Shown here: in pieces, positions 33,101-44,164 of the stretch
How the letters are laid out: each line of letters opens with the position of its first letter
Numbering within the stretch: the first letter of the stretch is position 1
Source: Nematostella vectensis
Taxonomy: Eukaryota; Cnidaria; Anthozoa; Actiniaria; Edwardsiidae
NCBI RefSeq assembly: GCF_932526225.1
Contig: NC_064036.1
Span: 11,649,181-11,713,180 of the forward strand
Direction: 5' to 3'
Length of the DNA: 64,000 bases
Notes under the pieces: generated by a model
What the model was told of the DNA's origin: nothing
The model's database searches: none
What the model saw: only the letters and a program-made list of their open reading frames with translations
Translations under genes and position numbers: made by a program

Positions 33101-36100
33101 CATCGGTATGGCATAGATGACTTGTCATAGAGTCGCTCGCATTTTAATGTGAGTTATGTTCTAAGGCGTACCGTAAACACATCAGCATGGCATAGATGAC
33201 TTGTCATAGTGTCGCTCGCATTGTAATGTGAGTTATGTTCTTAAGTCGTACCGTAAACACATCGGTATGGCATAAATGACTTGTCATAGAGTCGCTCGCA
33301 TTGTAATGTGAGTTATGTTCTTAAGGCGTACCGTAAACACATCGGTATGGCATAAATGACTTGTCATAGAGTCGCTCGCATTGTAATGTGAGTTATGTTC
33401 TTAAGGCGTACCGTAAACACATCGGTATGGCATAAATGACTTGTCATAGAGTCGCTCGCATTGTAATGTGAGTTATGTTCTTAAGGCGTACCGTAAACAC
33501 ATCGGTATGCATAAATGACTTGTCATGGAGTCGCTCGCATTGTAATGTGAGTTATGTTCTTAAGGCGTACCGTAAACACATCGGTACGGCATAAATGACT
33601 TGTCATAGAGTCGCTCGCATTGTCCTCCTCGTGAAGGGCAGGGATGCACAACGCAGGGATCCTGAAAAAAAAAAAAAAAAAAAAAAAAAACAATAGAAAT
33701 TACAGCGAGAAAAGCTAAAGTTACGAAGCCTTTAAGCTTGAGGTATGTACTTGTTTTAGCCAAGTCACCAGGTAACCTGGTCAATCTCTTTATTTAAGGA
33801 TAGTGGAAAGGGTCGCCGACCGGCTCTTGTAGAATGCGTCTTGACGGGCGAATATTTCACGAAATATTGCGAATAATATATCATTTTAAAGCTGAATGAA
33901 TGTATCCTTAAAACCGCTCTCAAATCACTTGACAAAAAGCGGAATAGAATCACTGCCAAGGGCATACAACGAGCCCCCTTACCGAAACACGTTCAAATGG
34001 CATATTTCCACGTTTGAATATGTTCTGATCCCAAAAATATCCATTTTAAAAAATTGCTAGGAAAAATTGTCTGTTCCTTTTTACCAGGAGTGACCATTCA
34101 TTTTAGCAAATGCCAAAATAACCGGTCGGGACGATTATTTTCCCTTGGCATCCGCTGCAGCCGACCCCAAAAATTCCCAGCACAACTTGTTCGACTCCAC
34201 AAATTTGCCAGCAGAACCATCAACTATTTGGATTTTTTTCCCAGCAATAACCGAGGGGTCTAACATCTCCCCAGCCAGCAAAAAAACGGGCTGCGGAACA
34301 GATCCGTTTTTTGCCCTTGCCGTGCAGTGCGACAAAAAAAAGGAATAGAATCTAGTAGAATAATTTATTCCGTTCGATGGCTAAGGACTTTGGCGCATTT
34401 TTAATATTAATAAACAATAAAATTCAATAATCTTAAATTTTTATCTACGGAATTTACTCAAGGATAATAAGCAACCAAAATAACAATCAAAATTGCCTAT
34501 TTTGTATTTTTGAGGCGTAAATGTTCTAGTTTACCGGTTGACGAGTGGAAAATAAAAATAGTCGAGCTAGTCTTGTATTGATTTCGAGTTATCAGAATAA
34601 ATGACTGAAAATTAGGTCCAAATTTAAAGGTTTCGAATTCATCAACTTTCACCTTCAAAAAGGACCAAATAATTAATCGCAAATCGCGTTACCCTACCAT
34701 TAGATGGGCTCCTATGTCATCATGTGATCTATACTAAGGCTTCACCTTAGCAACGGTCTACAAAGTTCCGTCATCAATGAAGGAGCGTGTAAGCCTTAAG
34801 AAACCCCTCTAAGAACCCTCGGGGACGACTCTTTAAAAAAACAGGCAAATCAGTATATATAATTTACCCCTTTATTTTTACCATCTTTATTTTTATATTG
34901 ATTATAGAACGACTCGTGTGTGCAGAAGCAAGCAGATTTCTCCGATGGGAAAATGCTCACATAACAAAAATAAAAAAGCAACAGAAGCTCTGAATTTATT
35001 AGTATTAAAGAAAAATATCAAATTACGCCAATAGAAAAGAAATTATAGATAAAAATATTCAAGAACTCTTTGAAATCGTTTGGTCAATTGTGAACAAGCC
35101 TCGAAAATAGAAAGATATAAGAGCAATCTTGATTAATAAAACGGTGTTGTTAGTCATCTTCGCCTTCTTGATTGAAATGGTCACAGCATTAAACCTTGCT
35201 ATTTGGTGGAAGGTTTGCCTTTATGACAGATCCATATAATATGACTAATTAATGGTTGGCAAGAAACTGAATTTATTAGCATTAAAGAAAAATATCAAAT
35301 TACGCCAATAGAAAAGAAATTATAGATAAAAATAATCAAGAATTGTTTGAAATCGTAAGAAAACCCTTGATCTGAGGTTAAAGAGCCAATTCGAAAGACC
35401 ATAAAAGATTCAATCGGCTTAGTCAATTACAATCGGGAACATCGGTTTTATACTTTTAGCCTGGGCACACTCTATTTGTTATAGAAAAATGTCTTTTTTA
35501 TCAGAACGTTTAGACTGAGATTTCATCAAATTCTAAGAACATACCGAGCTCAAAAACCAGCAAAATATTTTTATTTATCAGAGGGATGCGGAATGTACAA
35601 ATCAATGTGTCCTATTGTTATTTATCATTTTTGTTATTCTCTTTTTGATACTTCATACGTATCATACAGCCGGTGTGTAAAACAAAGTTTTCAACCTTAA
35701 AATTCTCCAAAAATAACAACGGCTCAGCCTCAACTGAAAAAGAGGCATTTCTTGTTTGTTGTGACCTACATCTACTACAAACAAAAACTACAAATGTGAG
35801 TACTCACCGCCCGACTATAGTGACTGAACGAGGCGTTCGCTGCCAAACTGGAATTAAACATATCGGTTGGCAATAACTGACATCTCAGGAACCCTTGGTC
35901 ACTTGGCAGATTTGCTATATTGAATGAAAAGCATTTCAACTCATCCAAGCAGGCGAAAAGGCAATCTCCGTAGCATTTCACGTCAAGAGACTTCAAAATG
36001 GATGAATTCAAAATTTTGCCATAAACGGGAATAAAGTTATCAAAAGAAAAATCAGAGTTTATGTAAGCCGTTTGGTCAATTGTGAACAAGCCTCGAAAAT

Positions 36101-36149
36101 AGAAAGATATAAGAGCAATCTTGATTAATAAAACGGTGTTGTTAGTCAT
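30182..36149 (-). CDS. Secreted PAN-EGF-fibrinogen-like (Caspr-type) protein, three exons
   Basis: Exons on minus: 36149-35808 (114 codons, donor GGGCG|GTGAGT, phase 0), 33661-33571 (91 nt, acceptor after a T26 tract, donor TACG|GTACGC, phase 1) and 30783-30182 (acceptor GACGGACAG, stop TGA). Phases agree; about 344 residues. Exon 1 encodes a signal peptide (LLIKIALISFYFRG) and a PAN/apple-like module with regularly spaced cysteines (KCYGDCLFACLDELKC...RCQL). Exon 2 is an EGF-like fragment (DPCVVHPCP..GGQCERLYDK..PYRCVY). Exon 3 begins TCREIKAADP and contains the fibrinogen-like region typical of contactin-associated proteins (GEYTL..QCDM, WGG, CACGVADTC, RCNCDSNSLSWNEDGG, GDTD). Probably an extracellular adhesion or recognition protein. 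Oddities: intron 2 is almost wholly a tandem array of the exon 2/donor boundary, and intron 1 holds a partial copy of exon 1. Reading past the exon 2 donor gives GTP then a stop. Confidence 0.75.
31081..33622 (-). repeat. About 32-copy, 79-80-bp minisatellite of an exon end plus splice donor
   Basis: Each unit on the minus strand reads CAATGCGAGCGACTCTATGA, CAAGTCATCTATGCCGTACC, GATGTGTTTACG, then GTACGCCTTAAGAACATAAC and TCACATGA. The first 52 bases are the 3' part of the EGF exon (exon 2, 33661-33571), followed by its GT donor and the first 28 intron bases. The right-most unit is the functional exon end. Two main variants exist: one keeps the donor (TTTACG|GTACG), the other has TTTACG|AGACG and so lacks it; the latter dominates the distal six units. 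Donor-type units also contain an internal CGTACCG..CGGTACG inverted repeat. The array fills about 90% of intron 2. Confidence 0.95.
33665..33690. promoter_or_regulatory. T26 polypyrimidine tract at the EGF-exon acceptor
   Basis: A run of 26 A on the plus strand, hence 26 T on the transcribed minus sense, sits immediately before the CAG acceptor of exon 2 at 33661. It would act as an extreme polypyrimidine tract and, as a mononucleotide run, may vary in length. Confidence 0.7.
34985..35358 (-). repeat. Nested duplication containing a partial copy of PAN-gene exon 1
   Basis: 35079-35268 is a close copy of 36071-36249, covering the start codon, signal peptide and 5' flank of exon 1 of the PAN/EGF gene, with a short insertion. 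It is cut off right after the signal peptide. It is flanked by two direct copies of about 95 bp (34985-35079 and 35265-35358), both containing AAATATCAAATTACGCCAAT. All lie in intron 1. Confidence 0.85.
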
Positions 36150-36249
36150 CTTCGCCTTCTTGGTTACAGCATTAAACCTTGCTATTTGGTGGAAGGTTTG
36201 CCTTTATGACAGATCCATATAATATGACTAATTAATGGTTGGCGAGAAA

Positions 36250-37779
36250 CTTCATTGTTATGCAATAATCACTAACGCCTATATAGCCTTTCTAGAGTAA
36301 GTACGCAGCTGCTTTGTCTCCTATTTTGTTCTACAAAGGATTTCTTTTGTCTCTATTCTTCTCGTTCTTTGTGTCGAGGTGCAGATATTGTTTATTTGCC
36401 CAATCAAATTGCAGCTTGTAAGAGCTGGGTACTGACCCCCTTTCTAAACTGTTATTTTTTTTGACGTAATTGGTGCTCACCAAATCTGCATGTGGTATAA
36501 CACGTATACCATACACTGCAGCCAGCCATTGAACGGGAAATCAAGTAGAGTTGCCCTAAATAAATTTTACTTTTACCGTTATTGTTAACCCGTTTTTACA
36601 GCACCGCAAGATCTAACTCGCATAAAAATGGGGGCAAATCTGATGAACAACAAATTGCATGTATCTAATATTATGTTTCTCAATGATAAAATTAACGTGT
36701 ATATATGTTAAGTTTAGAATATTGCAACCATCATATTTGTATATTTACTGTATGGTGCGTTGGTGATAATTGATGATACCACCTGCGCATGACATTTTTT
36801 CTCGTCTTGTATATTGGGCGCATACTCGCGTATGGCGAAAACAGACACGATCTTTTTTACTGGGATACCTGTGGTAACCCAGTCATAAAATGCAACATGT
36901 TTTTTTTTCTGCTCGCGATATGGCCAAAGTTGCGCAATGACCCAAAAACCTTAGTCGCCATAGTCGATCTCTTCTGCATAATTTAAAACTGTGTCATGGC
37001 CGCCATCTTTGATTTTGAGATTCCAGCTCTCAGATCCATGTTATTTGTGCAGTTGAAGGCCTGATTCGCGATTTTATTACTGCATATATTACCATAGTCT
37101 CAAGTAATTGTGCAAAATTATTTCAAGCTGGATTGATTTCGCTTTTTTTACTCGTGTTTCCAAATGCGGCCCGGTCAAGACGTAATTAAATGTTCTCTGG
37201 ACTCTCACGAATCGACTTGAGGTATTTAACTTTATTACTTAATCTATTTTGAAGAGGATGTATTTTGAAGCTTATTGATGAAAATCGTCTCGTACAAATC
37301 GCTATGTATGAATCCCAAAGAAGTGACTACCTTACATCGCGGCACTTGTCCGACTACCTAGCATAATACAAATTTTGTTTTCTTACTATAAAAAATCTTG
37401 ATCTCTCTCATTGAATGTCATGTTTTTTTTTCACCATGTAGATTTCAATAAAGTAGAGCATATGTGTAAATTGAGACAAGTTCCAACAGAATATCGAGCA
37501 ATTCCCATCAATATTTGGTTTGGTAACTTTTTTAGAGGTAAACATGTCAGTAGGCATGTGTAGTGTAAGATATGTAAAACTATAAAAATTATTTTGGTAT
37601 TTTAGTGTTTACTTATTTTTTTGTTTGTTTGGTATTTTGGTCCTTCCTTTAGATAATTTTTGTTTTCTTCCTAAAATAACTTTATGCCTCATTGAATGTA
37701 ATTTTAATTTTATGGACCATTTTCAATGAAATCTAGAGCATTGTGTTGTCTTTCTTGTGCTGTTAATGATATATATATG
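36250..37779. other. Intergenic, upstream of the PAN/EGF gene
   Basis: A GGCTATATAGG word on the minus strand near 36275-36285 is a possible TATA box for the gene starting at 36149. The remainder is AT-rich without a supported gene. Confidence 0.35.
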
Positions 37780-38565
37780 CTATAACTTCAAGTCTGGATA
37801 TTCTATAGCCCTCTCATTTACTTCAAAATAAAAGTGTTTAAACAATATGATAGCATAAATAGATATTGTTGTTTACTTTGCCCTTACATAAATGAAATAA
37901 TAAATTAAATCTATATTATATTGTTAAAATACAATTTTGCCTCACTTTGGGTGTTAAAATAAATTTACCCCTAAGTGATAGCACATTGAGGGCAGTGAAC
38001 CAAAAAAATGTTTAAGAAATACTAAGCAATTTTCAAACACATTCTCATTTTTCCTGAATTTTATTTTGGTTTTATCTCTGCTGCGGGTAAAGTATTTCTA
38101 AGGTTTTTACATTGCAAAAGATAGGACAATCAGCCCCATCTACTTAAATGGAGCACACCTCAAGTCCACCCAGGTTTCAACATTCAAGATGCATCAGGCT
38201 GACTCCTAAAAAGGGTTCAACAATCTTTTTTACCGGCTAGATTTTGCCGGCTTTGTGGATTTTGATGGGGAAAAAAGCCTGCATACTGAAGATATGAGAA
38301 GGGGATACAGAAAAAAAGAACGGCAAAGACCAGAAAACAGCCGGTCGCTCTACCCTGCCATCCCTACTTCAAGAGATGATGCTTCTTGCCCCAATCAGTG
38401 TTGTGATATGGCATTTACAATAAAAAACAAGATTATACATATATTTTTATTATATCCAAAGGTGGTGGGGAGTAGCATCTTTGTCATACATCTCACAACA
38501 AAGGGCCCAAACAAATTGCAGATATCAGGTATCCCAGTCAACCCTGTGCGAAGGGTCTAGTTTAT
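37780..38565. repeat. Dispersed repeat, copy A
   Basis: Colinear with 50105-50995: shared words include GGATATTCTATAGCCCTCTC, CCCCTAAGTGATAGCACATT, CAATCAGTGTTGTGATATGG and GGTATCCCAGTCAACCCTG. This copy holds an extra piece of about 190 bp (about 38175-38365). Its ATTCAAGATGCATCAGGCTG / ACTCCTAAAAAG word recurs at about 39706. No protein is recognisable on either strand. Confidence 0.8.
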
Positions 38566-38827
38566 ATATAATTGCAGCCCTTAAATGCTCAATAAAAATA
38601 TGAAGAGACACTCGATGTATCTTGTTTCAATATCGAGAGTTAGCTTACATCGTTACTTATTTGTTGTTTTGCGCACTCTTTTGTGTTGATGATCAGGCGC
38701 GCATATAGCTATCATCCACCGAGAGCGGTGAGATTGTGGGTTTGATTTTTTAGGCCGAGGAAAAGGGGGTTGGGGGGGGGTACTAAGGGGGTTGGGGGGG
38801 ACTAAGGGGCTTGGGGGGGACTAGAGG

Positions 38828-39009
38828 TTGGTTCTTACTAGGACGCAAGCGTCAGCGCAAACGAAAGAGCAGCACAAGTGAATATCGGGCAAACACAAAC
38901 GAAAGCGCAAGCGCAAGAAAATCAAGCAGTTGCGTTCTCTTGCGCTTTCGCTTGCGTTAGAATCGGACAATTACGTGCTTTGCGCTTGCGTTTACGTCCA
39001 AGTGAGGTC
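38828..39009. mobile_element. Foldback element rich in GCAAGCGCAAACG
   Basis: Ends TTCTTACTAGGACGCAAGCG and ACGTCCAAGTGAGG are inverted with respect to each other, and the interior is made of repeated AAGCGCAAACGAAAGCGC words on both strands. Non-coding MITE-like element. A G-rich tract (GGGGGGGACTAAGGGG repeats) lies just to the left at about 38755-38825. Confidence 0.65.
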
Positions 39010-39070
39010 ATTATTACTTGCATCCATTTCTAGCTACGCACCTAATGATAATTTTTGTTTTATTGTCCCA

Positions 39071-40572
39071 GCTCAAGAGACCATGATATAAGAGAACGAA
39101 GCCCTGCGGCCCACGATGTCGTCCATGAAAGCTATTTTTAGATGGCGCGAGCTTGTCAACATATCAATATTTGGGTGACCTTAAAACTCGCTCGGCCAAT
39201 CTCTTGGAGGCCTGGGCCTAAGGGCTTTTCAAGGCTTGTGTGATAAAGATTTGACCAAGCGATAAAGTTTTTTTTGACACATGTTTGCCTCGAGTCTCAA
39301 ATTGACAGGAATCAGCATTTTTCACCATGTTTTCTGGAGATCAGGGAGCGGGAAAACTTTAGCTCTTCTAAATATGGGCATCAATGCCCATATAAGGCAA
39401 TGCATACGAAGGACACTATCCGTGGGGAATATGTTTGATATGATCATAGCATCCATATATGGTTCGTCGCGCCATATTTGGTTATGGGCACCTCGAGCTA
39501 CATCAATTTCACAACAATTTTTTTCCCTCTGCACTTCTTTACTTCGTTCGCTACCTGTTTTCATCCTTTTAGCTGCTCCTCATAGCTCATGATCACAATA
39601 CTACCCGTAGGATGGTGTCCTGGTATCTGTTAAGTTAATGTTAAGTTATCTAAATGCTGTATTAATAATTGAACGGGAAGACGTCGAGGGAGAAGGCGAA
39701 TTTGGAATTCAAGATGCATCAGGCTGACTCCTAAAAAGTTCTTTTTCTCTGCAATTCGGTGAGATAGAATACCTAGGCATTCTCAGAGTCTATGTTATGT
39801 ATTGTAATACAAGAAGGCCTTTATTTTTCTTTGATTTACAATATTTTTAGATAAATGAATTTCAATTCTTCACGCAAATGTTCAGAAATCATGTCACTCA
39901 AGAAACCCTTGTCACTGGTATAAGAATTACTTTATTATAAAGACTTGAAATCTTTTATTTGTCAAATACCTGTCTTAATAACCACAATATCGAAAAAGGA
40001 ATTGGAAGAAAATTGTGTTTTGTAAACACAGATTATGATTGATTGTTGTTTTATAATTTGCGAATCAGCAGTGAAAACGTTTACAGGGGAAGTTGATCCC
40101 CGACCCTAAAATCACGCACTTTATGCGTTTCAATGTCCCAGAAACGGTTGATTGGATCCAGCGTACTCTGAAGATCATTTTCACAACGTTCGTAAAAAAG
40201 GAAGGTATTTTCGGTCAAAAAGATCTCCAAAACATCCTTTGCCGGTTCACATCGCTCAAGATGTGATCGCGCGTAAGACGCGCTTTCTAAAAATAACTTG
40301 TTGTTCTAAAAATAGCTTTCACGGACGTCATCATTGGAACATACCCTAATACTGGGGATTCGTTCTCTTACATTATGGTCTCTTGCCTAGCTGTAATTTT
40401 TCACGCTACGGTCACACAAGCATTTTTTTATGACTTTGTTTCACTGTTTGCATGACCTTGTCGTATCTCCGTGTCGTCCGTGTTCAGGCCAGCAGTTTGT
40501 GTCGGAGCCCCATAAGGGTAAGTAATGCTTGTGTGACCGTAACGTGAAGACCATGATGTAAGAGAACGAATA
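39071..40572. mobile_element. Non-autonomous element(s) sharing a GAACGAAT/TTCGTTCTCTTA terminus
   Basis: The word CAAGAGACCATGATATAAGA / GAACGAA at 39074-39100 is inverted at about 40358-40390 (TTCGTTCTCTTACATTATGG / TCTCTTG) and appears again in the left orientation at about 40549-40572. The right pair also encloses inverted CACGCTACGGTCACACAAGC sequences, giving a foldback of about 215 bp (40358-40572). Either a 1.3-kb element with a nested or adjacent MITE, or three ends of one family. Confidence 0.5.
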
Positions 40573-41501
40573 CAATAGAGAAATGGTATATAACCACGGG
40601 GATTAGGATACTTTGTCAGCGATTTCTTAATAAAATAACCAAAATTACCAATTCGCTGAATATTGATTTCAGCGAATAAAATATCTCTAACCCTTGTGCG
40701 AAATGTCTCCTGCCTCCCGATTCAGCGAAATCCTTTTTCGTTATATTTCTATTTCTCTTGTCTAAAAACCCACGCGATCGTTGTTTTCAACTCTCGAAAC
40801 ATTTGAACAGTACTGAGTAACCATAGCCTCTTGAGTGTTCGTGACTAGCCCGAACGCTCTCCGAACCTAACTTCGTATTTAGGTTCTATATAAAATAAGA
40901 AGGGAGTGAAACAACGCTCGATTCCATTGTTCGAAAACCTGCCTAGTTACGGCCAATGTTGTGATGTTGGTGTGAGACATGATTGATGAGTGACAGCTCA
41001 CTTTCTCTTTGAACTTATCGCGCCGCCGACACACAGTGCAGGGATCGGGGCTAATTTTGTCTAGGCGGGAAAAAGCAATGTTTTATCGAAAGATGTTATA
41101 TAACTGCCACATAAATTTGAATTTTTAACCGGAACAACAGAAAATTCTGCAAGTTATCGACAAAGGGCAAAGTGTTTTATTTTTAATGGAGAAGTGGAGA
41201 AGGGGGATAGAGCCATTTCACTTTTTGGATGAAGAAATGCAACGGTCCGTAGAAACATTTTTAAAAATGAACCCTGATCCCTGCACTTGTCGCATGCCCG
41301 GGCGTGTGTCGGCCGGAAGTGTGTGTGTCGCTAAGAAGTGGGAAAACAATCTGGGAAACTCTGTTACAGTCATGGATTGTTTGAATCAAAGAATCTACAA
41401 TTTTCCCTGATTCCGCTGTCGGATTTCGTCTTCAACAAACTGGTTATCACACGGCGGAAGATTTATTACTCGACGTAACCGTTTGACACTGTTGTGTTGC
41501 G
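40573..41501. other. Mostly non-coding
   Basis: A plus-strand ORF of 74 codons at 41186-41410 (MEKWRRGIEPFHFL...) has a plausible ATG but no domain or splice support, so it is left uncalled. Confidence 0.35.
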
Positions 41502-41600
41502 ATGAAAGATAAAATGTCTTCGAAAGAAAATCGAAAGCCTAAAATAAAGAAAGGAGCCATGTCTAAAGACGACGAAATCGGAGACAATAAAGCAGCAAAA
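41502..41600 (+). CDS. Possible first coding exon (33 codons), gene otherwise unseen
   Basis: ATG at 41502 opens a Lys-rich peptide (MKDKMSSKENRKPKIKKGAM...) that reaches GCAAAA|GTATGA, a fair donor, in phase 0. The region downstream is occupied by the Gypsy-like element in opposite orientation, so the rest of this gene could be beyond it. No matching downstream exon was identified. Weak call. Confidence 0.25.
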
Positions 41601-42399
41601 GTATGATTATTAATGTTGGTTTCTCGCCGACTTGAAACGAATGAAACGGTACGTTTTCAAATCGTATTTAATTATCGCTTCTTTAATTTAAGATTCGTTA
41701 ATGTTCGGTTTAGATTTTTTAAAATTTAAACTGTAGTCCTCACGTCACGCAATCATGCATAATACAACATCCCTCTTTTAGTTTCATTATCATGTCCATA
41801 AACTTATAACTAACAAACTTGAATTGGAACGGTCTAAACGCTAATTTGCATCCACACTTAATAATCATCATAATCAGGTGTTCAGTGTCACTTGTGAACG
41901 TCCAACTAATAATAAATCATGTCTGGATTATTAGTGGGCTTTAAAAGTCTGCCCGACCTTCTAACTACTGCCTTAGATGGGCTAGGGGAGGGAGACGCAG
42001 CAGGTCCTGGCGATCCTTCTCCTCCTTCGCGTACTGGTGGTCGGTTGGAAGGGCTCGGTAGGGAGCTGGACTCTTCAGACGTCGCCACTGGTTCATGGAC
42101 TAACGCTCTTCTGTTCCTTCTGATCCCTGAGCCATTTTCTGTTACCAGTTGGTAGGATCTCGGGCTTGCAAGTTTCTTCTCTATCTCTCCGTACCTTTGC
42201 TAGTCCCTTATGAACACCTTGTCTCCTTGGTGGAGTGTTGGGAGTTCCACAGCCCTGTGGCGAGAGTTGTAGTCACTGGAGTAGCGCTCTCGATATTCTT
42301 GTTCTCTCTTAAGCAGCTGCTCTTGGTCGATCTTTCGTGGTCTTAGGTTCTCGGGGACTGATGGCAATTTGTTACGCAGTTTCTCTTCGCTCTGGTCTG

Positions 42400-44164
42400 A
42401 GTTTGGCGCAAGTTTGGCATCTGTTGACCGTTGCTTCTATCTGCTTGGTTATGAGCGGCCACCACACCGAGGAGCTCGCGCGCCCTTGGCACTTGGTAAT
42501 GCCAAGATGGCCTTCATGAATGATCTCCAGCATCTCTAGTTGTATGCTTTAGGGGATAACTAGCCTGTGATCATACATCAGGATTCCCCGGTTGACCGTC
42601 AAGTGTTGCTTCTTCTCCCAGTATGCCTTTAGGAGTGGTAGGGATGGCATAATGGGAGGCCATCCCTCTAAGCAGTAGGTCTTCACCTGCTTGCATATGG
42701 CGTCGCAGTCCTGGGCTTCCTGGATGTCTTTGAGGCGCCGTTCCGTTGCAGGTAGAGACTCTAGGACTGATTCGCTGTGTTCTTCTAATTCCTCGATTTG
42801 TTTTAAGTTCTGGGGAGTGGGACTGCTTGTGGGTGCACGAGACAGGGCGTCCGCTGTGTTTTGGTGCACTCCTTGCACGTAGGTGACCTCTGCTGAATAC
42901 CTGGCCATTCGGAGGCGGAACCTCAAAACCCTCGGGGGCAACTTAGAGAGGTCTGTGCTTGAGAAAAGGGGTACCAGTGGGCGTTTCTAGGGTGAATGGT
43001 ATCCCAAGGATGTAGTCTGAGAACTTTTCACATGCCCACGTGGCGGCCAGCGCCTCCTTCTCGATGACTGCGTATCGCTTCTCCGTGTCGTTTAGAGAGC
43101 GTGAAGCGAGGGCGATTGGGCGCTGGTTACCGCTGCTGTCGCTTTGCAGTAAGACTGCTCCAAGCCCGTCCTGGCATGCTTCGTTTGTTTGGATCGTAGT
43201 GTGCCAGCACATCTGTAGAGGTCAGTTTCGTCTTGATCGCCTGAAAGGCCCTTTCCTGAGGCTGATCCCAAAGCCACTGCTGCTCTTTCTTAAGTAGCTG
43301 GCGTAGGGGCTCATTGATGGTTGCTAGGTCGGGTATAAACTTGGCCAGCTGGTTGACCATACCATTGAAACGCTGGAGCTCTGTCACAGTGGTATGTTGG
43401 GGAAAATCTTGGATTGCTTTGGTTTTCTCCGGGTCTGCTTCTACCCCATCCTCCGAGATTACATGCCCGAGGAACTTCATGCGCTGTTTTGAGAACTCAC
43501 ATTTCTCGTTCAATGTGACTCCAACATCCTTGAGCCGCTGTAACACTTTTCGGACACGGCTGCCGGGAAGCTCCTGTGTCGGCCCATGTATGAGGATGTC
43601 ATCCATGTGACAAACTGTGCCATCGAGGCCCTCTAGGATTCGAGACATGGTACGCTGAAAGATCTCAGGGGCTGAGCTGATTCCAAATGGGAGGCGGTTG
43701 AAGCAGTATCTGCCAAATGGTGTGACAAAGGTGGTGAGCAACCGAGACTCCTCGTCGAGGGGTATTTGCCAAAATCCAGAGTTGGCGTCTAGCTTGGTGA
43801 AGACTTTGCTGTCCTTAAGCTTTGCCAAGTTCTCGTCGACACTTGCCATAGGGTGGATCTCTTGTTTTACTGCCTTGTTCAGCGGTGTCAGGTCAACGCA
43901 GATCCTTACATCACCATTGCGCTTGGGAGCGATCACCATGCCTGAGCACCAGTCTGTTGGCTCACTTACTGGAGAGATTACCTTCTGACGAACCATGGCC
44001 AGTAGCTTCTCTTTGACCTTAGGGAGAAGTGGGTGCGGTATACGTCGGGGTGTGTATAGACAAACTGATACTGCGTCCGGTTTCAGAGGTATTTTGTACT
44101 TATCCTTCATGAGGCCCAGCCCTTTGAATAACTCGGGGAATTCTGCCTTGAAATTCGGGGCGGT
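42400..44164 (-). pseudogene. Broken pol region (RT, RNase H, partial integrase)
   Basis: RT spans about 44110-43300, with the motifs ICVDLTPLNKAV, KLDANSGFWQIPL, RLPFGISSAPEIFQ and the catalytic CHMDD box. RNase H sits in another frame at 43212-42943 (DGLGAVLLQ, KEALAATWACEKF). A third frame, 42941-42549, carries the RNase H/integrase linker (ADALSRAP). The integrase HHCC residues lie in a further frame at about 42530-42400. The frame changes show decay. Described only; no intact protein is inferred. Confidence 0.85.

Noticed and set aside
31081..33622. CRISPR-like array
   Set aside because: Units are contiguous 79-80-bp repeats without unique spacers, contain an exon end, and lie in an animal intron.
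39322..39564. Overlapping ORFs on both strands near 39.3-39.6 kb
   Set aside because: They lie inside the probable non-autonomous element, and no known transposase motif is visible in them.
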